Source: Tritrichomonas musculus (lineage: Eukaryota; Parabasalia; Tritrichomonadida; Tritrichomonadidae). Taken from it: DNA of 64,000 bases. The notes beneath the pieces are model-generated. The model had not been told where the DNA came from and ran no database searches. It saw nothing but the letters and a program-made list of their open reading frames with translations. Below are positions 40,216 to 50,170 of this stretch, piece by piece; position 1 is the stretch's first letter; every line of letters begins with the position of its first letter. Both the position numbers and the translations under genes were made by a program. The stretch spans positions 4,154,001 to 4,218,000 of the forward strand of contig JAPFFF010000012.1 of NCBI GenBank assembly GCA_039105265.1. Reading direction: 5' to 3'.

Positions 40216-41739
40216 ATGGGTTGTGGAGCAAGTTCTGTAGAACTTGAAGAATCTAATCATAGAGCTGGAAAGAGTCCTTCTTCATCACCTATCCGATCTT
40301 CGCAAAATCAGCAATCTAATACTAACTCAAACGATATATTAGTTACACCCGCTGAATTCGACGATAAGGATGTTAATATATTAATGCTCGGTCCTAGTGA
40401 TTGTGGGAAAACCACTCTATTTCGTCAGTTTACTATTGATTATTTAGGAGGATTTGATAATGATGAGAAATATGATTTAGCTCAAGTTATTAAAGTCAAT
40501 TTGATCTCAATTATTAAAAAATTGGTTGAAGCAACTCAAAGTTCAGGACGAAATGTTGCTGATAATTTATTAGAATCAGTTGAAACAATTAAAGCACTTC
40601 AATGCAACGAGGAAGAACTAACTCCTATGATTGCAAATAAAATTGAATCTGTTTGGAATGATCCAGCTATTAAAACTACTTACAAAAATGACCATTCAAT
40701 TGGTTTAAGTGATAATGATTCTTTTTTGTTAGACAATGTAAAAAGAATTGCCAGTGATAATTACTTTCCAACAGATGAGGATATTCTCAAAAGTTTAATT
40801 CGTACAGCTGGTATTAGAAAATGTCAACTCTTAATTGATAATCGAACAAAAACCGAATTAATAGATGTTGGTGGGCAAAAATGCGAAAGACCAAAATGGA
40901 AAAGATGTTTTAAGCAAGCTGACTTTCTCATATTTGTTGTTTCTTTATCTGATTTTGATCAATTAATGTTTGAAGATGATTCATTAAAAAGATCAGAGGA
41001 TTCAATTAATTTATTCCAAAATATGGTGAATTCTCCCACTTTTTCCCAAAAACCTATTTTCCTTGTTTTAAATAAAATTGATATATTCGAAAAAAAACTC
41101 AAAGAATTTCCAGGCGAGTTTAAAAAGGCATATCCTGATTATGAAGGCGATATATCTAGCGTTGATGCTTGTATTCAGTATGTAATAGAATGTTACCTTC
41201 GTCGATTGAGCCCAGATAGAAACAAAGCTCAAGCATGGGTTAAAACAATAATCACTTGTGCACTTGATAAAAATGATGTATATAAATTATTTAATTTGAT
41301 TGCGAAGAGTATTATTTCAACTGAATCAAGGAAACTCAAGCAGCCATCTCCTCAGCAGTCGCAGCAGCAGAAACAGCAATCAAGACAAGCGCAGCAGCCG
41401 CAAAAAATGCCTCGCCCACAGCAAGCTAATCAATCGCAATTATCACAGCAGCAACGGGAGCAGCCACAGCAACCAAATCAAAAACAGCAACCACAACAGT
41501 CAGGTCAAAAGTCACAATCTCAACATCAGCACCAATCGCAACCACAAAAACATACAAATTCCCCTCCAAAATCTCAACCAAAAGCCAATGAACCTCTTAA
41601 ATCTGTACCAAAAGATAATATTTCATCACCAAAAATTATAAAGATTGAAAAAAAGCCAGATGAAGTTTCTGTATATGAATATGTATCAGAATATGTTACA
41701 GACGATGATAGTTATTCTGAATATTATGAGTCTGCATAA
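40216..41739 (+). CDS. Heterotrimeric G-protein alpha subunit with Gln-rich C-terminal extension
   Basis: 507 residues. MGCG at the start fits N-myristoylation (Gly2) and palmitoylation (Cys3). G1 is GPSDCGKTT (59-67) in place of GAGESGKST. An all-helical insert (about 75-190) follows. Switch I reads SLIRTAGI (193-200). Switch II is DVGGQKCERPKW (217-228) with catalytic Gln221. SDFDQLMFEDDSLKRS matches the G alpha family closely. G4 is NKID (286-289) and G5 is TCALD (347-351). By alignment to RVKTTGI the catalytic switch-I Arg is Leu194, so intrinsic GTP hydrolysis may be weak. After helix alpha-5 the usual C-terminal end is replaced by about 135 residues: Gln/Pro-rich (377-450), then acidic/Tyr-rich (EYVSEYVTDDDSYSEYYE). 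The extension may alter receptor coupling. Confidence 0.93.
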   Translation: MGCGASSVELEESNHRAGKSPSSSPIRSSQNQQSNTNSNDILVTPAEFDDKDVNILMLGPSDCGKTTLFRQFTIDYLGGFDNDEKYDLAQVIKVNLISIIKKLVEATQSSGRNVADNLLESVETIKALQCNEEELTPMIANKIESVWNDPAIKTTYKNDHSIGLSDNDSFLLDNVKRIASDNYFPTDEDILKSLIRTAGIRKCQLLIDNRTKTELIDVGGQKCERPKWKRCFKQADFLIFVVSLSDFDQLMFEDDSLKRSEDSINLFQNMVNSPTFSQKPIFLVLNKIDIFEKKLKEFPGEFKKAYPDYEGDISSVDACIQYVIECYLRRLSPDRNKAQAWVKTIITCALDKNDVYKLFNLIAKSIISTESRKLKQPSPQQSQQQKQQSRQAQQPQKMPRPQQANQSQLSQQQREQPQQPNQKQQPQQSGQKSQSQHQHQSQPQKHTNSPPKSQPKANEPLKSVPKDNISSPKIIKIEKKPDEVSVYEYVSEYVTDDDSYSEYYESA

Positions 41740-42098
41740 TTACAATCAGCATCTTGTTCTTGTGTTCTCTTTATTTTGGAATAATTTTAAGAATTCCTTT
41801 ATATTTTATATTTTCTCTTGAAGTTATTTATTTTTTTAGAGAGAAAAAAAGCGACTTATTCTTTAGCATTATCCTTAGAATTGTTCCTTGCCTATTATAT
41901 GTATTTTTTTACTTCTATAAAAAATAATAATGGTGATATCCATTTACTATTTCATTTAAAAAAAAAATCAATAAAAAACTTATAAGTTTTCACATAGAAG
42001 AAAAGAAATATTTGCATCTTTAGTTCTAAATTTCCTAAGTTTTCGAAATATTTACATCTTTAATCCAAAATTTTCATAATTATTTTAACGTACAATTT
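41740..42098. other. Intergenic spacer
   Basis: AT-rich spacer between the G alpha and EF-hand genes, nothing recognised apart from two related AT-rich stretches, ATATTTGCATCTTTAGT near 42008 and ATATTTACATCTTTAAT near 42047. Confidence 0.45.
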
Positions 42099-42104
42099 TC
42101 ATTT
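42099..42104 (+). promoter_or_regulatory. Initiator (Inr) candidate TCATTT
   Basis: TCA+1TT matches TCA(+1)Y(T/A). The +1 A at 42101 would leave a leader of only 6 bases before ATG 42107, typical of trichomonad mRNAs. Confidence 0.6.
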
Positions 42105-42106
42105 AC

Positions 42107-42697
42107 ATGCAAGACCGATTTTTCATTACACCAGACGATCTTTCACAGAGAATTCGAGAAAAAATTCAGAGCAGAGGTTTAATTGGCCTTCGTGGCCTTG
42201 GAACACTTCTTCGTCAATCAGAAGAAAATGGAAGTCAAACTTTCGACCTAGAAATGGATATTCCAAAAATCCTCTCTGATTTTGGAGTTTTTATTAATCG
42301 CACTGAAGTTGTTGAAATGAAACGCATTTTAGGTTCAGATACATATGGACAAGTTTCATTAATCGACTTCGTCAATTTCTTAACTCCGCCAATGAACTTA
42401 GAAAGGCAAAAAATAGTTGAACGTGCATTTGATCAAAAAGATTCAGACCGCAGCGGCAGTCTTTCAATCAATGAAATTCAAAACATCTCGCATTATCAGT
42501 CAAGCGCAATGACTCTCTTAGCTGTTAGAAAATCATCACCAGAAGCGCTATTTCAGAATTTAATAAAATTATATCAAAAAGAGGGATCAGATTCGGTACC
42601 AAGAGAAGAGTTTATAGATTATTATAGACTTATTAGTTCAGGAATCCAAGATGATTTAGAATTTATTAATATGGTCAAATCTTCTTGGGGCGTTTAA
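42107..42697 (+). CDS. EF-hand calcium-binding protein (calcyphosin-like)
   Basis: 196 residues. One canonical EF loop, DSDRSGSLSINE, lies near residues 124-135, with Asp, Asp, Ser, Gly and Glu at the ligand and turn positions. The arrangement (an N-terminal LRQSEENGSQTFDLEMDIPKI-type unit, a second weak hand around 'ILGSDTYGQVSLIDFVNFL', the canonical hand, then a weak hand near 'YQKEGSDSVPREEFIDYY') resembles calcyphosin and related four-hand proteins, with only one or two sites likely to bind calcium. No signal or membrane segment is present. The ATG is 6 bases after an initiator element, supporting the start. Confidence 0.85.
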   Translation: MQDRFFITPDDLSQRIREKIQSRGLIGLRGLGTLLRQSEENGSQTFDLEMDIPKILSDFGVFINRTEVVEMKRILGSDTYGQVSLIDFVNFLTPPMNLERQKIVERAFDQKDSDRSGSLSINEIQNISHYQSSAMTLLAVRKSSPEALFQNLIKLYQKEGSDSVPREEFIDYYRLISSGIQDDLEFINMVKSSWGV

Positions 42698-43484
42698 AAA
42701 AAAAAATTAATTCATATTAGAAATAAACATTTTTTATTCATTTTCATTTTCAATATCTTTATATTTGAATTGGTCAATAATTTCATCTTATTTATTTTTT
42801 ATAATATGTGAATGCAAAATGATATTTTTATTTGTGAAAAGCTTTTCGATGAAAAGAGTTGCTGTACTTTTTAAAAAGAAGAATTATTGGGTTTTCAATA
42901 TCTTTTTCATATAGCGAATAAAAAAATCATCTTTTTTGAAATCAATAATGCAATAAAAAGAAAACTGTCATTTAATTATATCTTTAAAGCATTCCCTGAT
43001 ATAATTAAAAGAAAATCATTGGAATAAAATAATTATTTTATGATTATTTGGTTGAATTTCTATCATCAAATTCTTCTTTAGAATAAAAGCATATCAGTAC
43101 TTTTTAGTCAATTGAATAATGATATTAAAGTGAGAAGATTCAAATTACAAAAATGTGATTGTCATAAACTCAATTTATTTGCAAGAAATAAGAGAAGCTC
43201 ATTGAAAAAACTTCACCCACTAATCTTAAGTTCTCAAATTATTAAATAACTGTGTTTATAGATGGTAAAATAATAATTAAATACTTGTGTTTATAGATGT
43301 AATGGTAAAGCAATCAATTTTACCATATTTCTGCATAATCAAAGCGTCATTTTATCAGATGGAAATTTTTCTAAGGTCTTTGAAAATAAAATCTTTGAAA
43401 AAACTTACGTTGTAAATATGTTGGTAAAAGGTAAATCAAACTTTTTAAAATATCCCGATTACAATTTGATATCAAAAAAAAACA
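42698..43484. other. Intergenic region with a short direct repeat
   Basis: AT-rich. TGTGTTTATAGATG occurs twice, about 34 bp apart (near 43250 and 43285), each followed by GGTAA or TAATGGTAA. No gene is supported. Confidence 0.45.
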
Positions 43485-43494
43485 TCATATCACA
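43485..43494 (+). promoter_or_regulatory. Overlapping initiator candidates TCATA and TCACA
   Basis: Two adjacent matches to TCA(+1)Y(T/A), at 43485-43489 and 43490-43494, lie 16-25 bases before ATG 43510. If real, this Initiator-Binding Domain gene carries a double initiator and might be autoregulated; that last step is inference. Confidence 0.5.
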
Positions 43495-43509
43495 CAATAA
43501 TTATTGAAA

Positions 43510-44262
43510 ATGAAATCGATTCCAAAGTTTTATAACCTTCTTTCAGATGCAGATAAGCTCGCTTACTTTGCAATGCAGACCCAATTCACTATAGCTCTAT
43601 CGCGTAATCAACGAAACAAGCGTATTTCAATGTTTAATCAAATTTTATCAATAATTCAGAGATTTTGTATAAAAAAAGACAAAAATGATTGGATTAGATG
43701 CTTTGTATGCGGTGTTATGTGGCTTCCAGAGGGTATAGCCATCAATAATCAGCAATTACGGATATTAATTTCCAAATGTAAAAGTTCAATCAATGGTTCT
43801 CTAGTCCGCATTGGTTATACAAACAACTTAGGCAGAGCTGAGACATCGGCAGCTCTCGTTAAAGCTGTTCCCTTATTAAAAGATAATACATCAGAGCTTC
43901 GCCAATGGACACTAAGAACAAAAGATATTCATTCAACTCCCCCGTTTCCAAGAAATACAATGCTTAAAGTCATTTTATGCTCTGATTCTACAACAAATCA
44001 AACACCACCTCAACCACCATCACCACCTATATCAGTCTCAAATTCAGCTTTAAATTCAGTTTCATATATAATTCCAGACATAAAAAACAATCAAAATCAT
44101 GACATCGAGAACTTTGATGATAATTGTTGTAAAGAAGAAAACTTAGATCAAGATGATACAAATATTGAAATACCAAAATACGAAAATATAATTGATCCAA
44201 CGATAGATTCGTTGTGTGGGATGTCAGCCGGGTTTGATTTTGATTTAGGATTTAATTATTGA
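43510..44262 (+). CDS. Initiator-Binding Domain (IBP39-family) transcription factor
   Basis: 250 residues from ATG 43510; the frame opens upstream only with TTG. Residues about 8-125 match the trichomonad Initiator-Binding Domain: WIRCFVCGVMWLPEGIAIN, QLRILISKCKSSINGSLV, RIGYTNNLG, then LRQWTLR. In Trichomonas vaginalis IBP39 this winged-helix domain binds the TCA(+1)Y(T/A) initiator, and a C-terminal domain contacts the RNA polymerase II tail. Here the protein is about 90 residues shorter than IBP39 (about 340). The remainder is a Pro/Ser linker (TPPQPPSPPIS) and an acidic, aromatic end (FDFDLGFNY), so the polymerase-binding domain seems absent. It may be a regulator or competitor of the basal factor. 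Confidence 0.9.
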   Translation: MKSIPKFYNLLSDADKLAYFAMQTQFTIALSRNQRNKRISMFNQILSIIQRFCIKKDKNDWIRCFVCGVMWLPEGIAINNQQLRILISKCKSSINGSLVRIGYTNNLGRAETSAALVKAVPLLKDNTSELRQWTLRTKDIHSTPPFPRNTMLKVILCSDSTTNQTPPQPPSPPISVSNSALNSVSYIIPDIKNNQNHDIENFDDNCCKEENLDQDDTNIEIPKYENIIDPTIDSLCGMSAGFDFDLGFNY

Positions 44263-46790
44263 AAGATTTGCGAAAAATATTATTTTACTGAATTCTAGCA
44301 AAATCAAACAAGCTTTTAAAAAAGAAAAATAGAATGTTTTATTTTTATCATTTGTTATTTAAAAATTGCAATTTTAATTTGGATATTTTAAGTTTTTATA
44401 TATTTATTACGTATCACTTTTATTTCATAAAGAATTGAATTTTAAAAAGTTCTTATTCAAAAATTTTTAGTATAATTTATCAATTTTATTATACTAAATT
44501 TTCAAATAAAAAAAATAATGTTATAATAGATCAATTCATATTAATACATATTATTAAATATTATTGTTTTTTAATAAAGAAAGGTATGTTATTTTGATTT
44601 TTTAATGGTTTTTATTATTTGAATTTAAAGTTTTATTTTTCATAACATAAAAGATTTTCATATTAAATTGAAATAGTAAAAGAAATTTGCTAATATAGCA
44701 AATATATCGATTTGATATTTTAATTTTTTATGAAAAAAATATGGTTGTAAATCAAATAAATTTTTATTTTTTAACCATTATTTCGTATGTTACAAAAATT
44801 GTTGTTCATTAATTGTTTATATAAAAAAACTTTGACCTCGTATTACTTTCTCAATTTTGTGATCTTTCAAATTTTGAAAACAGAGTTTGGCTATGATAAT
44901 TCAAATTAAGTGGACGATTGAGAATTAATTTGTTTTAACATTTACAATTTTCTTGAAATAAGTTATGAATTTCGGAATTATTTTATATTAAATCTATTTA
45001 TTTATTATTTTAACAAAAAAAAAAATCAAAATGGTCTTATTTAATAAAAAATAAAATTGAAAAACTATTTTTTGGGCTTGTTATATATATAAAAATAATC
45101 AATATCAATTATCAGCATGTTGTTTGATATTGGTAACAATTTCAGAATTTGATATTCATTATTGAATCAAATATCATTAACAAATCATGAAATCAGAAAG
45201 AATTTCTGAAAGAATTCAATTTGATTAATAAATAAAAATACAAATATAATTAAATATAATTAATTTTATGTAATAAAAAATCTGAATAAATGTTTAATAT
45301 AAATATTTAATTATATAATAAAAGAAAATATAATTTAGTGTATTATAATAAATGAAAAAATTCTGATTAAAAAAAAATGAGATACAGTAAAGTTAAGTGA
45401 TGTTAACGTTTTTTTAACGTCAATTATAAAACAAGTTAGAAAGGCCCTAAAAAGTCTGCCTTACATTTGAATTATATTTTTGATTTTATTTTATTTTGTA
45501 TTATTATTCAATTGGATAATAAATTTATAACATATTATTTCATTTTTTTGCCTTATATAATTAGTATATTCAAAATTTTTTATTATTTATAAATAATAAA
45601 ATAATTAATGTATATAAATATTACTGCTGCTATTTGATTAAAGACAATTGATGAAAATGGAAGATTTGAAATTTCAAGTAATTTAAGATAGATCAAATAT
45701 TGGTTTAAAAGTATCTACTAATTTAATAAGAATAAACTCGTCAAATATTGATATTTATACGAAGGAGCTGAGATATAATCTGTTTTTGAAAAAAATAGTG
45801 ATGCTATTAAATCAAATATTTTCCTAAATTCAACACGCCAAATCATTCGAAAGATATATGTAAAATATATATATGGTCACAATAATTCTATTTGTCCATA
45901 TAAAATTCAAATCTCAACTTCCAATTTTATTTTGGAGACATGATAAATTACCATTGTTCATTAGTTTTATGCTTTCCAGTAGGTTTATGTATAGACTTAA
46001 TCTGAATATTATATGAATAATTATTTTTTAAATTCAAATTAATGATTGAATGTATAAAATTATTTAAAAAATATTAATATCTCATCAAGAAAAATTTAAA
46101 AAAATAAAAATTATAATTTGAAAAAAAAAATTGAGAGGGAAAAAATTTGAATTTATTCAAAATATTAATAAAATAAAGCATTTTAATCTCTCCAAAATAA
46201 ACAAACTTTAGAGATATTTTAGATAGAATAATTATCATATATCATACTAAATATTTTATTTGCATATATTAAATATAAATCAATTATACTATGAGTTTTT
46301 TTATGACTTAAAAAGACTGGGTAATGTGAGTTCTTCTTTCAAGGTATATAGTAAATTTAGTATCATGATAGTAATATTAAACCTTGTCAAAAAATATCAA
46401 CTTTGAATTTTTAAAGTTCATTCAATTTTTCATTTAAAAAAAAAAAAAAACGTTAGCAAGATATTGATCTCTATGCATTCTGCCCAACTCCTGCCTTTTT
46501 ATACTATGTAGAGCATTTTCATGGAGATGCTAGCTAATCAGCCTCTCTTTATTGTATTAGACATAATACTTTTTATTAAATCCATTAATAATTATGCTAG
46601 AAACCTCAATTAATTCATTGGATTTTTCAATGAATTGCTTCAAATAATAATAATAATAATAATAAATGATATGACAAACAAATTCAATGGGAAATCTGTT
46701 TATTTCAAATCTTTTCTCCCTTCAAACACAGGTTTTTGAATGTATATCATTTGTTTTTATGATTACACTTAATTTTTTATATTTAAAGCA
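44263..46790. other. Long AT-rich gene-free stretch
   Basis: About 2.5 kb without a supported gene. It has many homopolymers and an (AAT)n microsatellite at about 46644-46666. The tandem phrase TTAACGT occurs twice near 45400. The more GC-balanced patch at 46480-46560 may be the edge of the transposon remains that follow, but no protein is recognisable. Confidence 0.5.
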
Positions 46791-46794
46791 GGGG

Positions 46795-47215
46795 ATGATT
46801 GACTCTAATCTTTCTTAATATATGTTAATAGTTTAAGATAAAGTACCTCCAAGTGATATACCATTATCATAAATAAGTTGTTGTTTTGCAGTTAATTCTA
46901 AGCTTTTCTCTAATCTTTCTCAATATATGATAATTGGTAGTAATTCTTTTTTATGCATTGCGTTACGTCAAAAAGAGTTGCTTCTATTGTTTTTCAATCT
47001 TTGTATTCTGTTAGAGGTATTTTTTCAGTAGCTCGAAATGCTGATCTGCATTTAATTAGTGATGTGCTTTGTAAAGTTGAAAATGCAATTTTACAATGTC
47101 TCTTGTTTGCTGTGATAAATTCTATAACCTGTATCAAATACACTTCATTCTTTTTGTTGACCTAGAATTGCTTAGATCTAGGAGTTGTATCATATGAGAT
47201 GAATATGGAGCCAAA
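46795..47215 (-). pseudogene. Decayed pogo/Tigger-like transposase, C-terminal part
   Basis: Reverse-strand conceptual translation gives APYSSHMIQLLDLSNS, followed in the same frame by NLSQQTRDIVKLHFQLYKA with two stops. The first phrase corresponds to the Tigger/pogo 'PPHSSHxxQPLDVxxF' motif after the catalytic core. Further on, LEKSLELTAKQQLIYDNGIS could be the protein end after a frame change. Stops and frameshifts show it is dead. The plus-strand ORF at 46953-47165 is its antisense shadow. Confidence 0.5.
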
Positions 47216-47224
47216 ATTACAAAA

Positions 47225-47950
47225 TAAATTCATCATTTTTTAGGTTTCAACATTGTAATGCTTTATAATTCCATATGAATATTAAACTTTTTGATAGGTG
47301 CTCTTTTCTTTGAGTTTTTGATGTTTTCAATAATGGTTGAATATGATGTTTTCGATAAAATAATCCTGATTAAATTTGGTTCCTTTTGGAAGTCCATCAA
47401 GGCAGTATAACCTATTTCCACTAAATGCTCTTGTTATCATACCTTTTTTTGAGGAATTTGTATTTGATATTCTTGGCGGCACTTTTTCGAGGGATGGTGC
47501 AAACATAGCTTTGGCTTGATAAATGAAATAAGACCAAAATTTGTTTTTTTATGTTCAAGTAATATATTCAAAAGTGCTTCAGATTTCTGACATCTATCAA
47601 TGTGGTACCCATCTTCTTATTTATTTTTTGTAACCAAGATTTTCAATTAGTATCTTTTTTATTGTATAGGGAGAAAGACAAAGTCTTTTTGCCAGAAACT
47701 TTGCAGTTGCAAAAGGAATTTCTGTCAAAATGACCAGAATAGACTCCGATAAATCAATTTCAGGCCTTCCTGATCGTTCTAAATCCAGGCATGATAAATC
47801 GCCATTTTGAAATCTATCAAGCCATCTTTTAACTGATATTATTGATATTGCTGAATCACCTAAAGTATGGTCTACTTTATGGTGTATTTTCCTACACCCT
47901 AAACCTTTTAAGAAAAAAATTTAACTACATATCTTTGTTCATACATTTCC
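47225..47950 (-). pseudogene. Decayed mariner-like (IS630/Tc1-mariner) transposase
   Basis: Reverse-strand translation of 47640-47905 is open for about 90 codons. It reads as a mariner helix-turn-helix pair: VKRWLDRFQNGDLSCLDLE, then SGRPEIDLSESI, then FATAKFLAKRLCLSPYTIKK. Further along (47310-47480), KKGMITRAFSGNRLYCLDGL, PKGTKFNQDYFIENI matches the 'K..M.T.FF...G.....LP.G...N.DYF' block just before the second catalytic Asp, and IHMEL may be the remains of that Asp motif. Frame changes and stops separate the blocks. Superfamily assignment is firm for the HTH; the exact clade is not. Confidence 0.75.
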
Positions 47951-48290
47951 ATTTTTAAAATACGTTTAAAATTACAAAAAATATAAACTGGCACCTATTA
48001 AATTTCAATATTTATAAATATGAAAGATGTTTCGAATCTATATATTATATAAGCTCAAATTAAAATTTGTAAAATGTTCAAAGTTTTCTTTTTAAATAGT
48101 TATATGGTCATATACCACTTAAAAAGTGATAGAATTATCTTATTCAAAGTCGTGTCTATTTAATCTTTCAAAATTTACCAAATAAAAAAATATTTTCATC
48201 TCATATTTTGGATTACTTTTCATAAAATAATCGTAATTTTAAAAATAATATTCAATTATTGAATAAGTGATCGTAATATAATTATATAAA

Positions 48291-48411
48291 CATCTACAGC
48301 TTCCCAATATATAGATACTGTTGCAGCTTCACTCGAACGGACTGCAGCAACATCTAGAGTTTCCAACAATTACAGATGCTGTTGCAGCTCCATTCGAACA
48401 GACTGCAGCAG
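48291..48411. repeat. Two tandem copies of a 60-bp unit
   Basis: Units 48291-48350 and 48351-48411 share CATCTA.AG.TTCC, then AGAT.CTGTTGCAGCT and TCGAAC.GACTGCAGCA. A partial third start (CATTTACGATATCC) follows. The unit is far more GC-rich than its surroundings and contains TGTTGC...GCAACA dyads. In one frame the second unit encodes ITDAVAAPFEQTAAAFTI, followed by QVSEEQLADNE and a stop, so it may be a relic of an Ala-rich coding repeat. Confidence 0.6.
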
Positions 48412-48556
48412 CATTTACGATATCCTTTTAATCAGGTATCAGAAGAACAATTAGCAGATAATGAATAAAAAAAATTTTTTTTACTTGTTATTTTTCTTTT
48501 AGTTAATATGAATTTAATCGTTCAAAATATTTTTTTTAATAATTATTTCACATAGG

Positions 48557-48585
48557 CCACTTTTTGAGCTTCGCTCAAAAAGTGG
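48557..48585. repeat. Perfect 13-bp palindrome CCACTTTTTGAGC with 3-nt loop
   Basis: Left arm 48557-48569 and right arm 48573-48585 (GCTCAAAAAGTGG) are exact complements around TTC. The core ACTTTTTGAG recurs at 48701-48710 and in the palindrome at 51436-51472, and CCACTTTTTGA recurs in the foldback element arms at 54422-54767. Confidence 0.8.
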
Positions 48586-48868
48586 ACGTTCTTATCAAAT
48601 CAAAAAACAAAAATTATAGATCTCAATGTATATAATAAAAATCAATAATTTATTTTGATAAAGATTAAAAATTGACGAAAAAATCGAGGAGGGGGTCGTT
48701 ACTTTTTGAGACCTCTATATTTCAGAATCACCAATAGTCCTGCAAAATCAAATGAACATCAGTGGAACCAAAAAAGGGTATATGACAGACGAAAATTCTT
48801 CCGAATGGTCAAGTTGGATCATTAACTGCATCAAAAAATTAAATAACTGATGAACTTATCTTCACATT

Positions 48869-48869
<1 letters not shown>

Positions 48870-48911
<42 letters not shown>
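48870..48911 (+). repeat. A42 homopolymer
   Basis: An uninterrupted run of 42 As between two transposase-like coding relics. It could be a natural slippage tract, a retroposed tail or an assembly artefact. Confidence 0.9.
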
Positions 48912-48913
<2 letters not shown>

Positions 48914-49027
48914 TAAAGAGAAGGTTTTAGTGGTCATGCCACAGTTACGTCAAAAGGTTGGATTAAATGAGTCATATGGGGGAATTATAAAATCAATATA
49001 TACTTTTTAAATTATTTCATTATTGTT

Positions 49028-49381
49028 GCCCTTCCAAGAAAAAAACGATCCTTTGGTCAAGAGTAATATTTCGTATCACCAACAGGTTTACTGATTCATT
49101 ACACAAACAGCGTGCCTGGTAGTATACATGATTTTAATTTGTTAAAAAAAAGTGGTTTAAAGGAATTGATTATTGATGAAAATCACCAGTGTCAGAAACT
49201 TTTTGACAGTAATTCAACGACTTTTGCGGATGCTGGTTACCAAGAAATTAGTAAAATTGTAGCAGGTTCTGTCACACCTCATAAAAAGCTTCGTAATAGC
49301 GATTTGATACATCAACAAAAAATATTCAATCAATCAATACCCCACAGAAGAATATTAATTGAAAATTGGTTTGGGATGTAA
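49028..49381 (+). pseudogene. Decayed DDE transposase of the PIF/Harbinger-IS5 type
   Basis: LPFQEKNDPLVKSNISYHQ (about 49028-49090) then, after a frame change, LLIHYTNSVPGSIHDFNLLK, TFADAGYQEISK, GSVTPHKKLRN and IPHRRILIENWFGM. These fit the DDE_4 pattern: 'H..K.Q', 'G..HD..l', 'l.D.GYqG', 'PkkK', 'R..vEn.fG'. Two acidic catalytic positions (the Asp of IHDF or nearby and Asp of ADAGY) and the Glu of IEN are visible. The stop right after FGM, where the domain should go on (FGRLK), and the frameshift mark it as a pseudogene. A less certain upstream part may lie at 48930-49010. Confidence 0.72.
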
Positions 49382-49565
49382 ATACAGATCCAAGCTCTAC
49401 TGCTTGTGAAAACAGGGCTATATTAATGCAAGTGAATTGATCAGGATCAATTAACATTAAGTGTTACAATAATCGAGTTCGCGCACACTTGATTAAGTGA
49501 AAATGATCGCTGAGTGGCATTCTTAACATAGTTTTAAAATGCTTAGAATTTAACTCATTAAAGTC

Positions 49566-49916
49566 TCAATGAAACTTGTCAAAGCTTAAATCTCCATCTG
49601 TACTTATGAACTTAATTAGTATATTCATTTTATTTAATATTTTTGAGGCTTCTAGAATTCTTTGAATTACTTCTGGATGAAATGCACCATTGTTAGTCTT
49701 CATAAAGTGTATTATATTTAGAGGAATTCTTTTGATAAATAGTAATAATTGAATTGCATATAATGTAGGAGAATCTGAAGAATATTTGATTAACGAAGAT
49801 TTAGGAGGAAAAGAAAAAAGAGGCAAAAAAACTTTGTACATCGTCTTTTGAATCTTTGATGCCAAAGTTTGATATTTTTGTAATACCTCATTTGAAACAA
49901 AAACTCCTTTTTTCAT
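49566..49916 (-). pseudogene. Unassigned coding-like fragment, possibly transposon-derived
   Basis: 116 codons with normal amino-acid mix from ATG 49916: MKKGVFVSNEVLQKYQTLAS ... ending ISTDGDLSFDKFH. 'STDGD' near the end resembles the first catalytic Asp region of RNase H-fold transposases, where the protein would normally continue. No family is firmly recognised. It stands alone among transposon relics, so a broken transposase gene is the best guess. Confidence 0.4.
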
Positions 49917-50170
49917 AATTACGATAATTATCAGATCAAAATAATTTTAGTTAGATTAAAATATAAAGATTTTTACATTTTCTTCAATACGTATTTGGCA
50001 ACAATGAATTTCTCTTGTTTTTTTTTACGCATTTTGATCATTTATTTTTAATTAGTGTATTAGAGGTAAAATATACTAATAATAACATACGAAACCCATT
50101 TATTTTCAATATCATACATTTTTTTTTATCTTTCTTATATTATTAAATTTTGCATTGAATAAGAATGTAA

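Noticed and set aside
46953-47165. Plus-strand 70-codon frame
   Set aside because: It is antisense to the pogo/Tigger-like relic, whose reverse-strand reading explains the composition better.
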